A stretch of DNA of 52,010 nucleotides from Paenibacillus abyssi (GTDB lineage: Bacteria > Bacillota > Bacilli > Paenibacillales > Paenibacillaceae), in contig NZ_BMGR01000023.1 of NCBI RefSeq assembly GCF_014640295.1, forward strand, positions 1-52,010. The letters are read 5' to 3'. Both the position numbers and the translations under genes were made by a program. This document shows positions 1-9,647 of this stretch, piece by piece. The first letter of the stretch is position 1; each line of letters opens with the position of its first letter. A model generated the notes under the pieces. It made no database searches, was not told the DNA's origin, and saw only the letters and a program-made list of their open reading frames with translations.

Positions 1-114
1 AGGGCTTATCCTAAACAACAGCAAGACAGCTAAGGTAATTCATCACTTTCGCATCCGGTTTTTAAGGTGTAAGTTATTTTATTTATAAAGCTTTCAGCTG
101 ATAGGCTGCAGCTT

Positions 115-147
115 TAACCTGTTGAGGAACCCTCAGCAGGTTTTTTT
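115..147 (+). terminator. Rho-independent terminator of an upstream gene
   Basis: A hairpin with arms AACCTGTTGAGG and CCTCAGCAGGTT is followed by seven T. A second, weaker hairpin (AAGCTTTCAGC with GCTGCAGCTT) lies just before it at about 88-116. It probably ends a plus-strand gene outside the window. Otherwise positions 1-270 hold no convincing gene. Confidence 0.75.
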
Positions 148-270
148 AATGTTCAAGGTGTGGTATATCCCGGTATTCCCGGTTTGAGTACCTGAAAAAT
201 CGTGAGCAAGTCGGGATACTTGCTTATTCAGTTGTTCGAATCGAGTATCATTAAACTACACTTTCACTTC

Positions 271-300
271 TTGAGCTGAAGCTTTAGAATTAGCTATAAA
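271..300 (+). promoter_or_regulatory. Candidate sigma-A promoter of the MFS gene
   Basis: TTGAGC (271-276) and TATAAA (295-300) are separated by 18 bp and lie 28 bp before the proposed start. The match is moderate, and no operator is obvious. Confidence 0.35.
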
Positions 301-327
301 AGATCAACAAATAATGAGGTGACGTTA

Positions 328-1695
328 TTGACGCTGGATCCGTCCCGATCTAAAAGAACAGAATTGCTTCTTGTAATCGCCGTAGCGCTCGGAACGCTGT
401 TGAATCCGCTCAATACGACCATGATATCGGTTGCTTTAAGCCGTCTTCAGGATGAATTTCATCTGACCTTTGCCGATGTGTCATGGCTCATTTCAACCTA
501 TTATCTTGCCAGCGCGATCGGCCAGCCAATTATGGGGAAATGGAGCGATTTATTCGGACGTAAGCGGGTGTTCATGCTGGGGTTATGTTTAGTAACGTTA
601 GCCTCTTGTCTGGCCCCTTTGTCTCCCAGCTTTGGCTGGTTGATCGGCTTTCGTATCATCCAGGCCATCGGCAGCTCAGCGCTATATCCGGCGGGCATGG
701 GAATAATTCGCAGTCAAATCACATCGAACCAAGCTAAAGCGCTTAGCATTTTGTCGGTTTTTTCCGGCACATCGGCGGCATTTGGACCATCGCTTGGTGG
801 ATTCCTGATTCACTATGGAGATTGGCCGTTCATTTTTCTGTTCAATTTCCCGTTTATAGCTGGTTCTTTTATATTGGCCTGGAAGCTGTTTCCCCGTGAT
901 CCGAAACGGACTGGCAGCATATCTGATATGGATTGGTCCGGGGTTCTATTATTTTCTATTACCATTTTTATGTGGCTGTTGTTTTTCCTGTCCTTTGAGA
1001 ATGGCTTTAACCTATGGATGCTGGGAGTCAGTATAGTGCTCAGCTTTATGTTTTACCGGTTTGAGCTTGGAAAATCCCGACCGTTTATCGATGTCGGTTT
1101 TTTAAGGAAAAATGGTAAGGTGACGTTAATCTATGCGCAGTTTATCTTGGTTAATATCGTATTTTATTCCATCATGTTCGGCATTCCATCCTATCTGCAG
1201 CGAGTGCAGCAGATGGATGCGCAGCAAACCGGCCTTGTCATGCTCTCGATTGCGGGCTTTGGGGTTCTTATTACACCGTTTGCCGGCCGTTGGATCGATC
1301 GGAGCGGTTCGAAGCCGTCGCTGCTGCTTGGAACACTGACGATCATTCTGGGCACTTTGCTTCTGCTGCTTATTCAGGACCAAACGAGTGCGGCAATCAT
1401 TTTCATTATCCTTTCCGTGTTAGGGATCAGCAATGCTTTTAATAATTTAGGGCTGCAGATGGCTCTGTACGAATTTGTCTCGAAGGAAGAGACCGGTGTT
1501 GCATCCGGCCTATTCATGACCTCACGGTTTATGGGCACGATCCTGTCTTCCAGTTTGCTTGCTGCATTATTCGGCAAAAACATCACGACTGCCCATCTGC
1601 ACAGCATGGCCTGGGTTTGCGCGGCAATTGGGTTGTTAATGCTGTTCCTTACTTTACGGCTTCCAAATTCGCAGCAAGATCTGGAAAGAGATTGA
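328..1695 (+). CDS. MFS transporter, drug-efflux type
   Basis: A 455-residue inner-membrane protein that is hydrophobic throughout. It has the MFS loop 2-3 signature GKWSDLFGRKR near residue 70 and an N-terminal segment (LNTTMISVALSRLQDEF) typical of the DHA families of proton-coupled multidrug exporters. The length fits a 12-14 helix member. The start is taken as TTG 328, because the Shine-Dalgarno GAGGTG (316-321) sits six bases before it; an in-frame GTG at 319 lies inside that Shine-Dalgarno and is less likely. It appears to be a single-gene unit with its own promoter. The substrate cannot be read from the sequence. It could equally be a sugar or metabolite exporter of the same superfamily. 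Confidence 0.88.
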   Translation: MTLDPSRSKRTELLLVIAVALGTLLNPLNTTMISVALSRLQDEFHLTFADVSWLISTYYLASAIGQPIMGKWSDLFGRKRVFMLGLCLVTLASCLAPLSPSFGWLIGFRIIQAIGSSALYPAGMGIIRSQITSNQAKALSILSVFSGTSAAFGPSLGGFLIHYGDWPFIFLFNFPFIAGSFILAWKLFPRDPKRTGSISDMDWSGVLLFSITIFMWLLFFLSFENGFNLWMLGVSIVLSFMFYRFELGKSRPFIDVGFLRKNGKVTLIYAQFILVNIVFYSIMFGIPSYLQRVQQMDAQQTGLVMLSIAGFGVLITPFAGRWIDRSGSKPSLLLGTLTIILGTLLLLLIQDQTSAAIIFIILSVLGISNAFNNLGLQMALYEFVSKEETGVASGLFMTSRFMGTILSSSLLAALFGKNITTAHLHSMAWVCAAIGLLMLFLTLRLPNSQQDLERD

Positions 1696-1776
1696 CCTTG
1701 TCTATGAAAGCAAGGCATCTAATTGTATTTTGGGTAAAATGCAGAAAGAGATTGTTATAAAGAAAGTGGGTTGCAA

Positions 1777-2241
1777 ATGCCTGTCATTCGAACCGAACTG
1801 CTTATTAGCGCTCCCAGAAAACGGTGTTTTGAATTGGCTAGGAGTATCGACATTCATATGGAGTCAACTGCCAAAACCAATGAAAAAGCGGTAGCAGGTG
1901 TAACAAGCGGCTTGATAAATGTTGGAGAATCAGTGACATGGGAAGCCGTTCACTTTGGTATTAAGCAGCATCTGACCGCGAAGATTACTGAGCTTGAGGA
2001 GCCGTTCTACTTTGCAGATGAGATGGTTAGCGGCGCATTCAAGCGCTTTTGGCATAAACATGAGTTTATTGAGCGGGGCAGCCAGACGCTGATGATTGAC
2101 ACCTTCGATTACACTTCTCCACTCGGATGGATCGGAAAAGTGGCCGACGTGCTTTTCCTTGAAAAGTATATGAAGAGCTTCTTGCTGGAGAGGAATTTAT
2201 ATATTAAAAAAGTGGCGGAAAGCGAACAGCAGGAGTCCTGA
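1777..2241 (+). CDS. SRPBCC-superfamily protein
   Basis: A 154-residue soluble protein. The N-terminus (MPVIRTELLISAPRKRCFELARSI) has the pattern of the START/SRPBCC fold, where an IxAPxxxVFELAR-like strand-helix opens the helix-grip. A late MISGAFKRFxHxHEF-like section followed by a PLG(W/I)IGKxADxLFLEKYM segment resembles the polyketide cyclase/dehydrase or cell-division-inhibitor branch of the family. The fold binds small hydrophobic ligands, but no specific ligand or reaction can be assigned. ATG 1777 is preferred over TTG 1771 because the purine-rich AAAGTGGG (1763-1770) then has a usable spacing. It lies 81 bp after the MFS gene with no strong terminator between, so co-transcription is possible. 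Confidence 0.75.
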   Translation: MPVIRTELLISAPRKRCFELARSIDIHMESTAKTNEKAVAGVTSGLINVGESVTWEAVHFGIKQHLTAKITELEEPFYFADEMVSGAFKRFWHKHEFIERGSQTLMIDTFDYTSPLGWIGKVADVLFLEKYMKSFLLERNLYIKKVAESEQQES

Positions 2242-2312
2242 CCAGAACCGATCTATTTTTATAAGTGTTTTACGGAATTGGCTGGGCATTGTGCCTTCGT
2301 AAGCCAGTCTGA

Positions 2313-2345
2313 AAGCTGCGGAGCCAAGCTCTGCGGCTTATTTTA
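2313..2345 (+). terminator. Candidate terminator after the SRPBCC gene
   Basis: AAGCTGCGGAGC and GCTCTGCGGCTT form a 12-bp stem (two G-U pairs) with a CAA loop, followed by a short T-rich stretch (ATTTTACG). The T-run is weak, so termination may be partial. Confidence 0.5.
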
Positions 2346-2424
2346 CGATTTCATCTCAGCAATATTGTTGAATTACACATTCATCTCACTTACATTGTTG
2401 GATTCCACATCCATCTCGCCTTAC
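2345..2424. repeat. Imperfect 30-bp tandem repeat
   Basis: Units at 2365-2394 and 2395-2424 both begin TTGTTG and contain CACATnCATCTC; roughly 24 of 30 positions agree. A partial unit with TTTCATCTCAGCAA precedes them (2349-2364). The repeat lies in the 327-bp gene-free stretch before the RND gene. The rest of that stretch (2425-2568) holds only unassigned leader and the ribosome binding site. Confidence 0.5.
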
Positions 2425-2568
2425 TGAAGACCGAGATAGTCCCCGTCTTAAGTCCAGGTTGAAATACAATCCTCAGACCGTTATCGGCCTTCGCTAATCC
2501 AGATACAATGAGAAGCGACAAGTTCAACATTCCATGTTCTGGAAAAGATGAAGGAGAGTAGGCAACTC

Positions 2569-5500
2569 ATGAAAATGTTCACAAGTTTTTCACTAAGGAA
2601 TCCAGTAGCGATTGCACTGCTGGTCATCCTCATTGCTGTCGGCGGGCTTTATTCGGCAGGAAAGTTTAATCAGGAGCAAATGCCGGATGTATCCTTCCCG
2701 GGCATTATGGTTCAAGCGGTATATCCTGGAGCCGCGCCGAACGAGGTGCTTAGTCAGGTTACTCTGCCGCTGGAGAAGGCGCTGCGCAATGTGGATGGCG
2801 TCAAGAATGTCACCTCCCAATCAGCTAACAGCGTATCCATGCTGCAGCTGGAATTCGGGTACAGCGATGATATGAAGGAGAAAAATGCGCTGGTGCAGGA
2901 GGCGCTCTCCGGTATTCAGCTTCCTGCAGAGGTAGAGAAGCCTCAAGTCATGTACTTCTCAACGACAAACCAACCGATTATGTATACAACGGTATCTCCT
3001 GCGTCCGGCGTATCGCAGGAAGAGTTGACGCACCTGGTAAAAAATACGCTGCTGCCGACCCTGCAAGGGATTGAAGGAGTGGCTGAGGTTCAAACTACCG
3101 GGTTAGTTGATGACGGTGTGTATATCCGATTGGATGCTCCAGCCATGTCGAAAAACGGAGTGACGTATGATCAAGTTCAAATGGCGCTGCAGGCGAATAA
3201 CTTGAGTGTGCCGCTTGGTGAAGTTACGATGAACCAAAGCAGCTTACCTGTATTTGTGCAAGGGAATATCCGCTCAATCCAACAATTAGAACAGCTTATT
3301 GTATCACCTGGCGGACAGTTAACCTTAAGTGAAATTGCAGACATCCAACAAGGCGCGGCGCTAAATGTCATCAGCTTAACCAATGGGGAGCCGAGCGTCA
3401 CGCTAAACATTGTTAAGACCGGAGCGGCCAATACGGTAAAGGTCGCTGACGACGTATTGAGCGTATACGACGACATGGAGAAGGAAGGCAAACTCCAATC
3501 GCTTATGATGTATAACCGTGCGAGCGATGTGAAGGAGTCGGTTCACACGCTTGCCCGGGAGGGGGCGCTCGGCGCACTATTTGCTTCGATCCTGATCCTG
3601 TTCTTCCTGCGTAATTTTAGAGCGACGATCATCGCGATTGTGTCTATTCCTTTGTCCATCTTAATTACGCTGATCTGTCTGAAATATTTTACAGACGTTA
3701 CGCTTAATATAATGACACTCGGCGGCATGGCGGTTGCCATCGGACGGGTGGTTGACGATAGCATCGTCGTGATCGAGAATATCGTCCGTCGCCTGCAAAG
3801 CGAGAAGATATCCAAGGACTTGATCCAATCGGGGACGATGGAGGTAGGCAAAGCGATTACCTCTTCGACACTGACTACGATTGCCGTATTTGCTCCATTA
3901 GGCTTGCTGCAGGGCATTACCGGTGAATTTTTTAGGCCATTTGCATTAACGGTCGCTTTTGCTTTACTGGCTTCCCTGCTTGTGGCATTAACCGTGGTGC
4001 CTTTATTGGCCTGGTCTTTGATGAAAGAGCGTACGCCAAAGGAGCATGCCGAGTCGGTGTTAAGCCGAGGTTACAAGAAAACGCTCCGTTGGTCGTTAAA
4101 CCATAAGATTATAGTTATTCTTACTGCGAGCGTGCTCTTTATCGGCAGCTTGGTCCCGATCTTTGCAGGCGCGGTAGGCGTGACCTTCCTGCCTGAGACA
4201 GATTACAAATATATGTTTGCGAATCTAAAAATGCCGCAAGGCACAAGCTTGGATGCGATTCAAAAAGAAGCCGAACGTTTAGATGCTGTGATTACGAAGG
4301 ACAGTAGAGTAGAAAATAGCAATATAACGATCGGAAGCGGGATGACAGGCAGCACGGAGAGCAATACAGCGGAATGGTTCCTTGGGCTGAGCTCCAATAC
4401 CGACCTGGATCAATTCATAGAAGACATGAACCCGCAGTTATCAGTTCCTGAAGGCAGTGAATTCTCACTGGTAAAAGACGGCGGCGGTGGCGGTTCGATC
4501 GCAGTTACGGTAACTGGTGCGGCCATAGAAGATATTCGCATTGCGACCGAACAAATTACGGAAACGGTCCGTAATATGCCGGGTACGGATAACGTCAGCA
4601 ATAATCTGCAGGTCGGTACAAAAGGCATCGCCATCGAAGTCCGTCAGAAGGATGCGTCAGCGAATGGATTATCTGCGGCACAAGCATCGATGATGCTGCG
4701 TCCGTTCTTGACAGAGATGAAAGCGGGCAGAATCGAAGATGGCATGCAGTCGAATGATTTGTATCTGGCGTTAAGCGGTGAATCGCTTCAGTCGATATCC
4801 GATATCGAAAGCTTAAAGCTGAATACGCCAATGGGTACCCAGGTTACTGTCAAGGATATTGCTGATGTGAAGGAAGTCCAACTGCCAAGCGCGATTCAAT
4901 TGAAGAATAGCGCCGAGTTTTCAACGGTTACGGCAAAAATAACAGATAAAGACGTTAACAAAGTCAATAGAGAGCTGACTGCACAATTGGAAAAAATATC
5001 GCTTCCTGCAGGGGTAGAATATTCGCTTGGCGGCAGCAATGATGATGTTCAAACAATGCTGACCGATATGCTGCTTGCAATGCTGATTGCCGTAGGCATG
5101 GTCTATATTGTAATGGTCGTAGCTTTCCAGGAAGGACGCGCACCACTGGCTGTATTGTTTTCCCTGCCGTTTGCCCTTATCGGCGGTCTGGTCGGAACCA
5201 TGGTGGCAGGCGAGCCGATCTCAATCTCCAGCCTAATCGGGTTTTTGATGTTAATCGGTATTGTCGTGACGAACGCGATTGTCTTGGTTGAGCGTGTCCA
5301 GCAGCAAATCGAAAAAGGACATTCGATTCGCGACGCGTTAATCGAAGCAGGCGGAACGCGCCTGCGTCCGATCTTGATGACTGCGATTGCTACGATCTGC
5401 GCGCTGATCCCGCTTGCAATCGGGCTTGGCGGAGGAAGCATCATCTCCAGCGGCCTTGCGGTAGTTGTAATCGGCGGATTAGCGAGCTCGACACTGCTTA

Positions 5501-5595
5501 CGCTGGTCGTTGTTCCTGTTATGTATGAATTATTATATTTCAGACGGTCCCGCAAACAAATGAAGCAGCTCCAGGAAGGCGCTGCGGCAGCGTAG
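2569..5595 (+). CDS. RND efflux transporter permease (SwrC/AcrB family)
   Basis: A 1008-residue proton-driven inner-membrane pump. The two-fold RND layout is visible: an N-terminal helix (SFSLRNPVAIALLVILIAVGG), a large extracytoplasmic domain, a helix block near residues 330-490, a second large domain, and a final helix block near 840-990. The proton-relay motif in helix 4 is present as GRVVDDSIVVIENI with both aspartates. No membrane-fusion or outer-membrane partner is nearby, as expected for the Gram-positive SwrC/YerP branch linked to lipopeptide and detergent export. ATG 2569 is chosen because AAGGAGAG (2551-2558) lies ten bases before it; an in-frame ATG at 2548 precedes that Shine-Dalgarno. 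The substrate is unknown. Confidence 0.92.
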   Translation: MKMFTSFSLRNPVAIALLVILIAVGGLYSAGKFNQEQMPDVSFPGIMVQAVYPGAAPNEVLSQVTLPLEKALRNVDGVKNVTSQSANSVSMLQLEFGYSDDMKEKNALVQEALSGIQLPAEVEKPQVMYFSTTNQPIMYTTVSPASGVSQEELTHLVKNTLLPTLQGIEGVAEVQTTGLVDDGVYIRLDAPAMSKNGVTYDQVQMALQANNLSVPLGEVTMNQSSLPVFVQGNIRSIQQLEQLIVSPGGQLTLSEIADIQQGAALNVISLTNGEPSVTLNIVKTGAANTVKVADDVLSVYDDMEKEGKLQSLMMYNRASDVKESVHTLAREGALGALFASILILFFLRNFRATIIAIVSIPLSILITLICLKYFTDVTLNIMTLGGMAVAIGRVVDDSIVVIENIVRRLQSEKISKDLIQSGTMEVGKAITSSTLTTIAVFAPLGLLQGITGEFFRPFALTVAFALLASLLVALTVVPLLAWSLMKERTPKEHAESVLSRGYKKTLRWSLNHKIIVILTASVLFIGSLVPIFAGAVGVTFLPETDYKYMFANLKMPQGTSLDAIQKEAERLDAVITKDSRVENSNITIGSGMTGSTESNTAEWFLGLSSNTDLDQFIEDMNPQLSVPEGSEFSLVKDGGGGGSIAVTVTGAAIEDIRIATEQITETVRNMPGTDNVSNNLQVGTKGIAIEVRQKDASANGLSAAQASMMLRPFLTEMKAGRIEDGMQSNDLYLALSGESLQSISDIESLKLNTPMGTQVTVKDIADVKEVQLPSAIQLKNSAEFSTVTAKITDKDVNKVNRELTAQLEKISLPAGVEYSLGGSNDDVQTMLTDMLLAMLIAVGMVYIVMVVAFQEGRAPLAVLFSLPFALIGGLVGTMVAGEPISISSLIGFLMLIGIVVTNAIVLVERVQQQIEKGHSIRDALIEAGGTRLRPILMTAIATICALIPLAIGLGGGSIISSGLAVVVIGGLASSTLLTLVVVPVMYELLYFRRSRKQMKQLQEGAAAA

Positions 5596-5612
5596 CGACC
5601 AGGAGGTTAACG

Positions 5613-5646
5613 AAGAAGCCCCTATCCGGCCGGATAGGGGCTTCTT
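5613..5646. terminator. Bidirectional terminator between RND and catalase genes
   Basis: A perfect 15-bp inverted repeat (arm AAGAAGCCCCTATCC, loop GGCC) sits between two convergent genes. Its A/T ends supply T-rich tails on both strands. Confidence 0.8.
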
Positions 5647-5687
5647 AGTTATGTTTAGAAAAATCATGATATGTGTAAGTATAGGTA

Positions 5688-7139
5688 TTAAACTTGAACG
5701 GATAGACCTAACCCTTCAGCGATTCGCTGTCCGAATTCCGGATCTGCTTTGTACCAGTGTCCGATTTGACGAAGCTTGATCTCGTCTTTTTCCACCGGCA
5801 TCATTGCACCGACAATGTTTTGAACGAGGCGGGTGCGCTCGTCTTCGCTCAACAGGCGGTACAAGTCACCAGGCTGCGTGTAATGATCGTGATGATCATA
5901 GCCTACGCTGTTTGCTTCACCAGATACCTCGAAAGGGGCCGGTTTGTTCTCCGGTGTTTCTGTTGGTCCGCCGTAGCTGTTCGGCTCGTAGTATACGGAA
6001 CCACCGCCGTTGTTATCAGCACGCATAGCACCGTCACGCTGATAATTGTTCACTTCAGCTTGTGGCCGGTTGATTGGCAGCGTGTTATGGTTTGCGCCAA
6101 CGCGGTAACGATGAGCGTCGGAGTATGCGAACAGGCGGCCCTGCAGCATTTTATCCGGAGACGCCTCAATACCAGGAACAAATGAACCAGGTGAGAAGGT
6201 GGCTTGTTCAACCTCTGCAAAGTAGTTTTCCGGATTTTTGTTCAGTACCATACGGCCGACTTCAATGAGCGGGTAGTCTTTTTGAGACCAGACCTTCGTT
6301 ACATCGAACGGATCAAAACGATACGTGTCCGCATCCTCTAACGGCATGATTTGCACATATAATTTCCAAGCCGGGAAGTCACCTTTGTCGATTGCATTGA
6401 ATAAGTCTTCGATGTGGTAATCCGGGTTTTCACCTGCAAGCTTGGCAGCCAGATCGACATCAAGGTTTTTGATGCCTTGTTCCGTTTTGAAATGGTATTT
6501 TACCCATACGCCTTGTCCTTCAGCATTCACCCATTTGAAGGTATGGCTTCCGAAGCCGTGCATATGTCTGAGCGTTGCAGGAATGCCGCGATCGGAGAAC
6601 AGAATAGTCACTTGATGTAAGGATTCAGGGGATAAGGACCAGAAATCCCATACCGCGTTCGGATTTTTTAAGTGCGTTTGCGGATGGCGTTTTTGTGTAT
6701 GGATAAAGTCCGGGAATTTGACGGCATCGCGAATGAAGAAGACGGGTGTGTTGTTGCCGACGAGATCATAATTTCCTTCTTCCGTATAAAACTTCACGGC
6801 GAAGCCGCGCGGGTCACGCACCGTATCGGCAGAACCAAGCTCACCTGCAACTGTGGAGAAACGGATGAACATCGGCGTGCGCTTGCCTACCTCAGATAAA
6901 AAGTTAGCTTTTGTATATTGCGTCAAGTCGTTAGTTACTTCGAAATACCCATGTGCACCGGCACCTTTAGCATGAACAACACGTTCTGGAACACGTTCTC
7001 TGTTGAAATGCGCCAATTTCTCTAGAAGGTGAACATCTTGAATTAATGTTGGACCGCGTCCGCCGGCTGTCATGGAGTTCTGATTATCCCCAACCGGAGC
7101 GCCCCAACTCGTGGTGAGTTTGTTCTTTTCTGTACTCAT
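5688..7139 (-). CDS. katA: Catalase, monofunctional haem type
   Basis: A 483-residue cytoplasmic haem catalase that dismutates hydrogen peroxide to water and oxygen. Visible catalytic features are the distal His56 in the [20 protein letters not shown] block, the distal Asn near residue 129 in [12 protein letters not shown], and the proximal haem ligand Tyr339 in [16 protein letters not shown]. The length matches small-subunit clade 3 bacterial enzymes. The ATG at 7139 follows the Shine-Dalgarno GAGGTG with good spacing. The gene is monocistronic, converges on the RND gene and has its own promoter with a PerR-like box, which fits peroxide induction. All key residues are present, so an active enzyme is expected. 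Confidence 0.97.
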   Translation of the reverse strand: MSTEKNKLTTSWGAPVGDNQNSMTAGGRGPTLIQDVHLLEKLAHFNRERVPERVVHAKGAGAHGYFEVTNDLTQYTKANFLSEVGKRTPMFIRFSTVAGELGSADTVRDPRGFAVKFYTEEGNYDLVGNNTPVFFIRDAVKFPDFIHTQKRHPQTHLKNPNAVWDFWSLSPESLHQVTILFSDRGIPATLRHMHGFGSHTFKWVNAEGQGVWVKYHFKTEQGIKNLDVDLAAKLAGENPDYHIEDLFNAIDKGDFPAWKLYVQIMPLEDADTYRFDPFDVTKVWSQKDYPLIEVGRMVLNKNPENYFAEVEQATFSPGSFVPGIEASPDKMLQGRLFAYSDAHRYRVGANHNTLPINRPQAEVNNYQRDGAMRADNNGGGSVYYEPNSYGGPTETPENKPAPFEVSGEANSVGYDHHDHYTQPGDLYRLLSEDERTRLVQNIVGAMMPVEKDEIKLRQIGHWYKADPEFGQRIAEGLGLSVQV

Positions 7140-7184
7140 AATAGAATCACCTCATTAGATTATTTTGGTACCACTACACATACT

Positions 7185-7212
7185 ATGATAACGCTTCACG
7201 GCAATAAATCAA
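7185..7212 (-). promoter_or_regulatory. Catalase promoter
   Basis: On the minus strand, TTGATT (7207-7212) and TATCAT (7185-7190) are separated by 16 bp, about 45 bp before the catalase start. Confidence 0.5.
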
Positions 7213-7220
7213 TACTTAAT

Positions 7221-7235
7221 TTAGAATAATTATTA
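7221..7235 (-). promoter_or_regulatory. PerR-like box
   Basis: TTAGAATAATTATTA matches the Bacillus PerR consensus TTATAATnATTATAA at 12 of 14 defined positions. It ends 8 bp upstream of the catalase -35 element. Confidence 0.55.
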
Positions 7236-7284
7236 TTTAGACAAAGATTATGGAGTATCCTAAAAATTGGGATATATGATATTC

Positions 7285-7320
7285 AATTTCAAAAGTGTTA
7301 TTCGCACAAAAAAGTACGAT
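7285..7320 (+). promoter_or_regulatory. Tandem AAAAGT operator-like repeats before the GH105 gene
   Basis: Two copies of AAAAGT (7291 and 7310) have a 19-bp period; the second is in the context GCACAAAAAAGTAC. A possible -10 TACCAT follows at 7343-7348. The same arrangement recurs before 9784 and 15920. Confidence 0.45.
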
Positions 7321-7387
7321 TGAATCGATAAAGCTCTTATTTTACCATATGAAATGGTGAATAGATTGCGTTATAGGAGCTGAAGCG

Positions 7388-9571
7388 ATGTCTTACTTTC
7401 ACGCGTTAGATAGTATGTACCATAAGGTTCAGGGACGGCCGGAGGAGACGCTGCAAGTCATTGCCGACCGGTACATCGGGGAGCATCCCAGGCATGGGCC
7501 GGTATTCAGGGCTTTCTGCAAGGAGGGAATCATTCGTAATGACAAGATTCAGTATGTGTTTGATTTCCAGGCGGAATATCAGGAGATCAAGGATTTTCAG
7601 TACGTCTATGCATGGGCAAAGCTGTGGAGTGAACAGCAGGCTGAATATCGGTTTAGCGTAAGCTGCTTTGGCCCGACTCGAATCTATATCAACGGGGAAC
7701 AAGTATTTAAGTCCAGCATTATGGATGATGTATTCCCGCAGCGAACGCAAGTTATTACTGCCGCGATTAATCCGGGGTGGAACCATGTTATCATCCAATT
7801 TATGAAGACGCCGACGGGCTGCGGCGGATGTTTCGGAACGGGATCGATGAAGGGAATGCCGCTGCACTTCCTGTCCCCTTCGGTGGAGCGAAGCGGACAG
7901 GAGGGTTGGATCTATACGGAGCCTCTGAATGAAGAATTGCTGATGCTGCCGTCTGAGGGACAGACGGAAACCGTTACTGGACTGATCTGGCAGCCCCAAT
8001 TGGAATGGGATGAGAAAGCGCAGGCAGCCGGACAGCTGACCAGAATATTCGGCACGAAGCCGGAGCAGTCTGCCTTTGCTTGGACGAAGCTTCACAATCG
8101 GGTTCCAGGGCAGCGGGGCTTTGAGCTGAAGGGAAGCCATCATGGCGCTCTAGCAATCTATGTTAATAAACAGAAGATTTATGCTTCAGAGCAAGGAGGT
8201 CCCTTTAAAACGCAGTTTCTGCTCGCGTTTGGGGAACATGATCTTGTTATTCACTCCATTTGCACGGAAGAGACATGGGGCTTTGAATTGGAGCCTCTCG
8301 AACATGGATTATCGCTTGGGCAGCCTGTATCTATTCAAGGGACAGATGATGTGTGGTTATATTTAGGGCCATTCGAAAATACGGAAGAGCCTTTCATTGA
8401 TCGTTTGTGTACAATGGATACACGATTTGAAAACGGTAAAGGCGGTGTCTACTGGCAGCTGGATGCTCCGGGTATGGTCATCAGGCCCTATCTGGAAAAT
8501 AAGCTGTTCGGGAAATGGAATTATCCGCTGGGCGTGACGTTGTATGGCCTGCTGCAAACCGGGCTTGAACTCGGCAGTACGAAATATGCTGATTATGTGC
8601 TGGATCATATTGAGCTGTGCGCCTCCTATGATCAATACGCGCTATGGGACAAAGAGCAGTATGGCGCTGCGCCGATCAATCAACAGCTGTCCGCCATTGA
8701 TTCCTTGGATGATTGCGGATCTTTTGGCGCAACCATGCTTCTTGCGATGAATGAACGGGAGCTCAAGGGCGCAAGGGAGGCCGCCGATCGAATAGCTGAC
8801 TATATTTCCCGCATCCAGGACAGGCTGCCCGACGGAGCCTTATATCGCGCACATGGCAGCACGGATATGATGAAGGATACGATGTGGTGTGACGATCTGT
8901 ATATGAGTACACCTTTTCTTTGCAGATATTATCAATTAACGGGAGACCGTACTTATTTAGACGATGCGGCCAGACAGTTTCTGCTCTACAAGAAATACTT
9001 GTTCATGCCGGAGCATGGCTATATGTCGCATATTTATGATTTCAAATTCGGAAAGCAAACCGGTATCCCTTGGGGACGGGGAAATGGATGGGTGTTATTC
9101 TCGCTTACCGAGCTGCTCGCCGTTCTGCCGCAGGAGCATGAGTTAAAAGAGGAGCTGCTGGCATTTTTCCGGGAGTTATGCGAAGGGTATTTGCGATTAC
9201 AAGGGAAAACCGGGATGTGGTATCAAGTGTTAACGATGCCGGCGTCATATGAAGAGACGTCCTGCACATCCATGTTCATCTATGCCTTCTCCAGAGGCAT
9301 CCGTTATGGGTGGCTTAAGAAAGCTGAGCTTTATATTGAAGCGGTCCTGAGCGCATGGGAAGGCATGACCCGGATCGCAATTGATAGCCAGGGGAACATT
9401 TACGGGGTATGCAGAGGCTCCGGCTATTCGTTCTCCCCGCTGTATTATAAGGATGAGCTGACTTGGAATTTGAACGATACGCATGGCATCGGGATTGTGA
9501 TGTTAGCCGGAATCGAAGTGATCAAAATGCGGAAATTTCTGCAGCAAGCCGACTCTGACGGTCGGTTGTAG
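7388..9571 (+). CDS. GH105-type unsaturated rhamnogalacturonyl hydrolase with N-terminal extension
   Basis: A 727-residue protein without a signal peptide, so probably cytoplasmic. Roughly residues 360-715 resemble GH88/GH105 (YteR-like) alpha6/alpha6-barrel enzymes, which remove the unsaturated uronic acid from the non-reducing end of lyase products by hydration. Supporting motifs are LDDCG, TMWCDDLYMSTPFL and IPWGRGNGWVLFSL; the acidic residues in the first two probably carry the catalytic aspartates (inference). Residues 1-350 look beta-rich, with RIYINGEQVF and HVIIQF segments, as in jelly-roll domains of rhamnosidases. Single-domain GH105 enzymes are about 370 residues, so the fusion is unusual. 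The Shine-Dalgarno AGGAG is 8 bases before the ATG. It heads the pectin locus and is followed by its own terminator. Confidence 0.85.
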   Translation: MSYFHALDSMYHKVQGRPEETLQVIADRYIGEHPRHGPVFRAFCKEGIIRNDKIQYVFDFQAEYQEIKDFQYVYAWAKLWSEQQAEYRFSVSCFGPTRIYINGEQVFKSSIMDDVFPQRTQVITAAINPGWNHVIIQFMKTPTGCGGCFGTGSMKGMPLHFLSPSVERSGQEGWIYTEPLNEELLMLPSEGQTETVTGLIWQPQLEWDEKAQAAGQLTRIFGTKPEQSAFAWTKLHNRVPGQRGFELKGSHHGALAIYVNKQKIYASEQGGPFKTQFLLAFGEHDLVIHSICTEETWGFELEPLEHGLSLGQPVSIQGTDDVWLYLGPFENTEEPFIDRLCTMDTRFENGKGGVYWQLDAPGMVIRPYLENKLFGKWNYPLGVTLYGLLQTGLELGSTKYADYVLDHIELCASYDQYALWDKEQYGAAPINQQLSAIDSLDDCGSFGATMLLAMNERELKGAREAADRIADYISRIQDRLPDGALYRAHGSTDMMKDTMWCDDLYMSTPFLCRYYQLTGDRTYLDDAARQFLLYKKYLFMPEHGYMSHIYDFKFGKQTGIPWGRGNGWVLFSLTELLAVLPQEHELKEELLAFFRELCEGYLRLQGKTGMWYQVLTMPASYEETSCTSMFIYAFSRGIRYGWLKKAELYIEAVLSAWEGMTRIAIDSQGNIYGVCRGSGYSFSPLYYKDELTWNLNDTHGIGIVMLAGIEVIKMRKFLQQADSDGRL

Positions 9572-9592
9572 AATGAATTATTTTTGAACTGA

Positions 9593-9630
9593 AAGGCTTC
9601 TTCCATTCTTTAGATGGAGGAAGCCTTTAT
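9593..9630 (+). terminator. Terminator after the GH105 gene
   Basis: AAGGCTTCTTCCAT and ATGGAGGAAGCCTT form a 14-bp stem with one wobble pair, followed by a short T-rich tail. Confidence 0.7.
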
Positions 9631-9647
9631 TCATGGGCTTTTTCCAG

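Noticed and set aside
7406-8143. Minus-strand frame of 245 codons
   Set aside because: It lies wholly antisense to the GH105-type gene, with arginine/leucine-rich composition typical of a non-coding frame.
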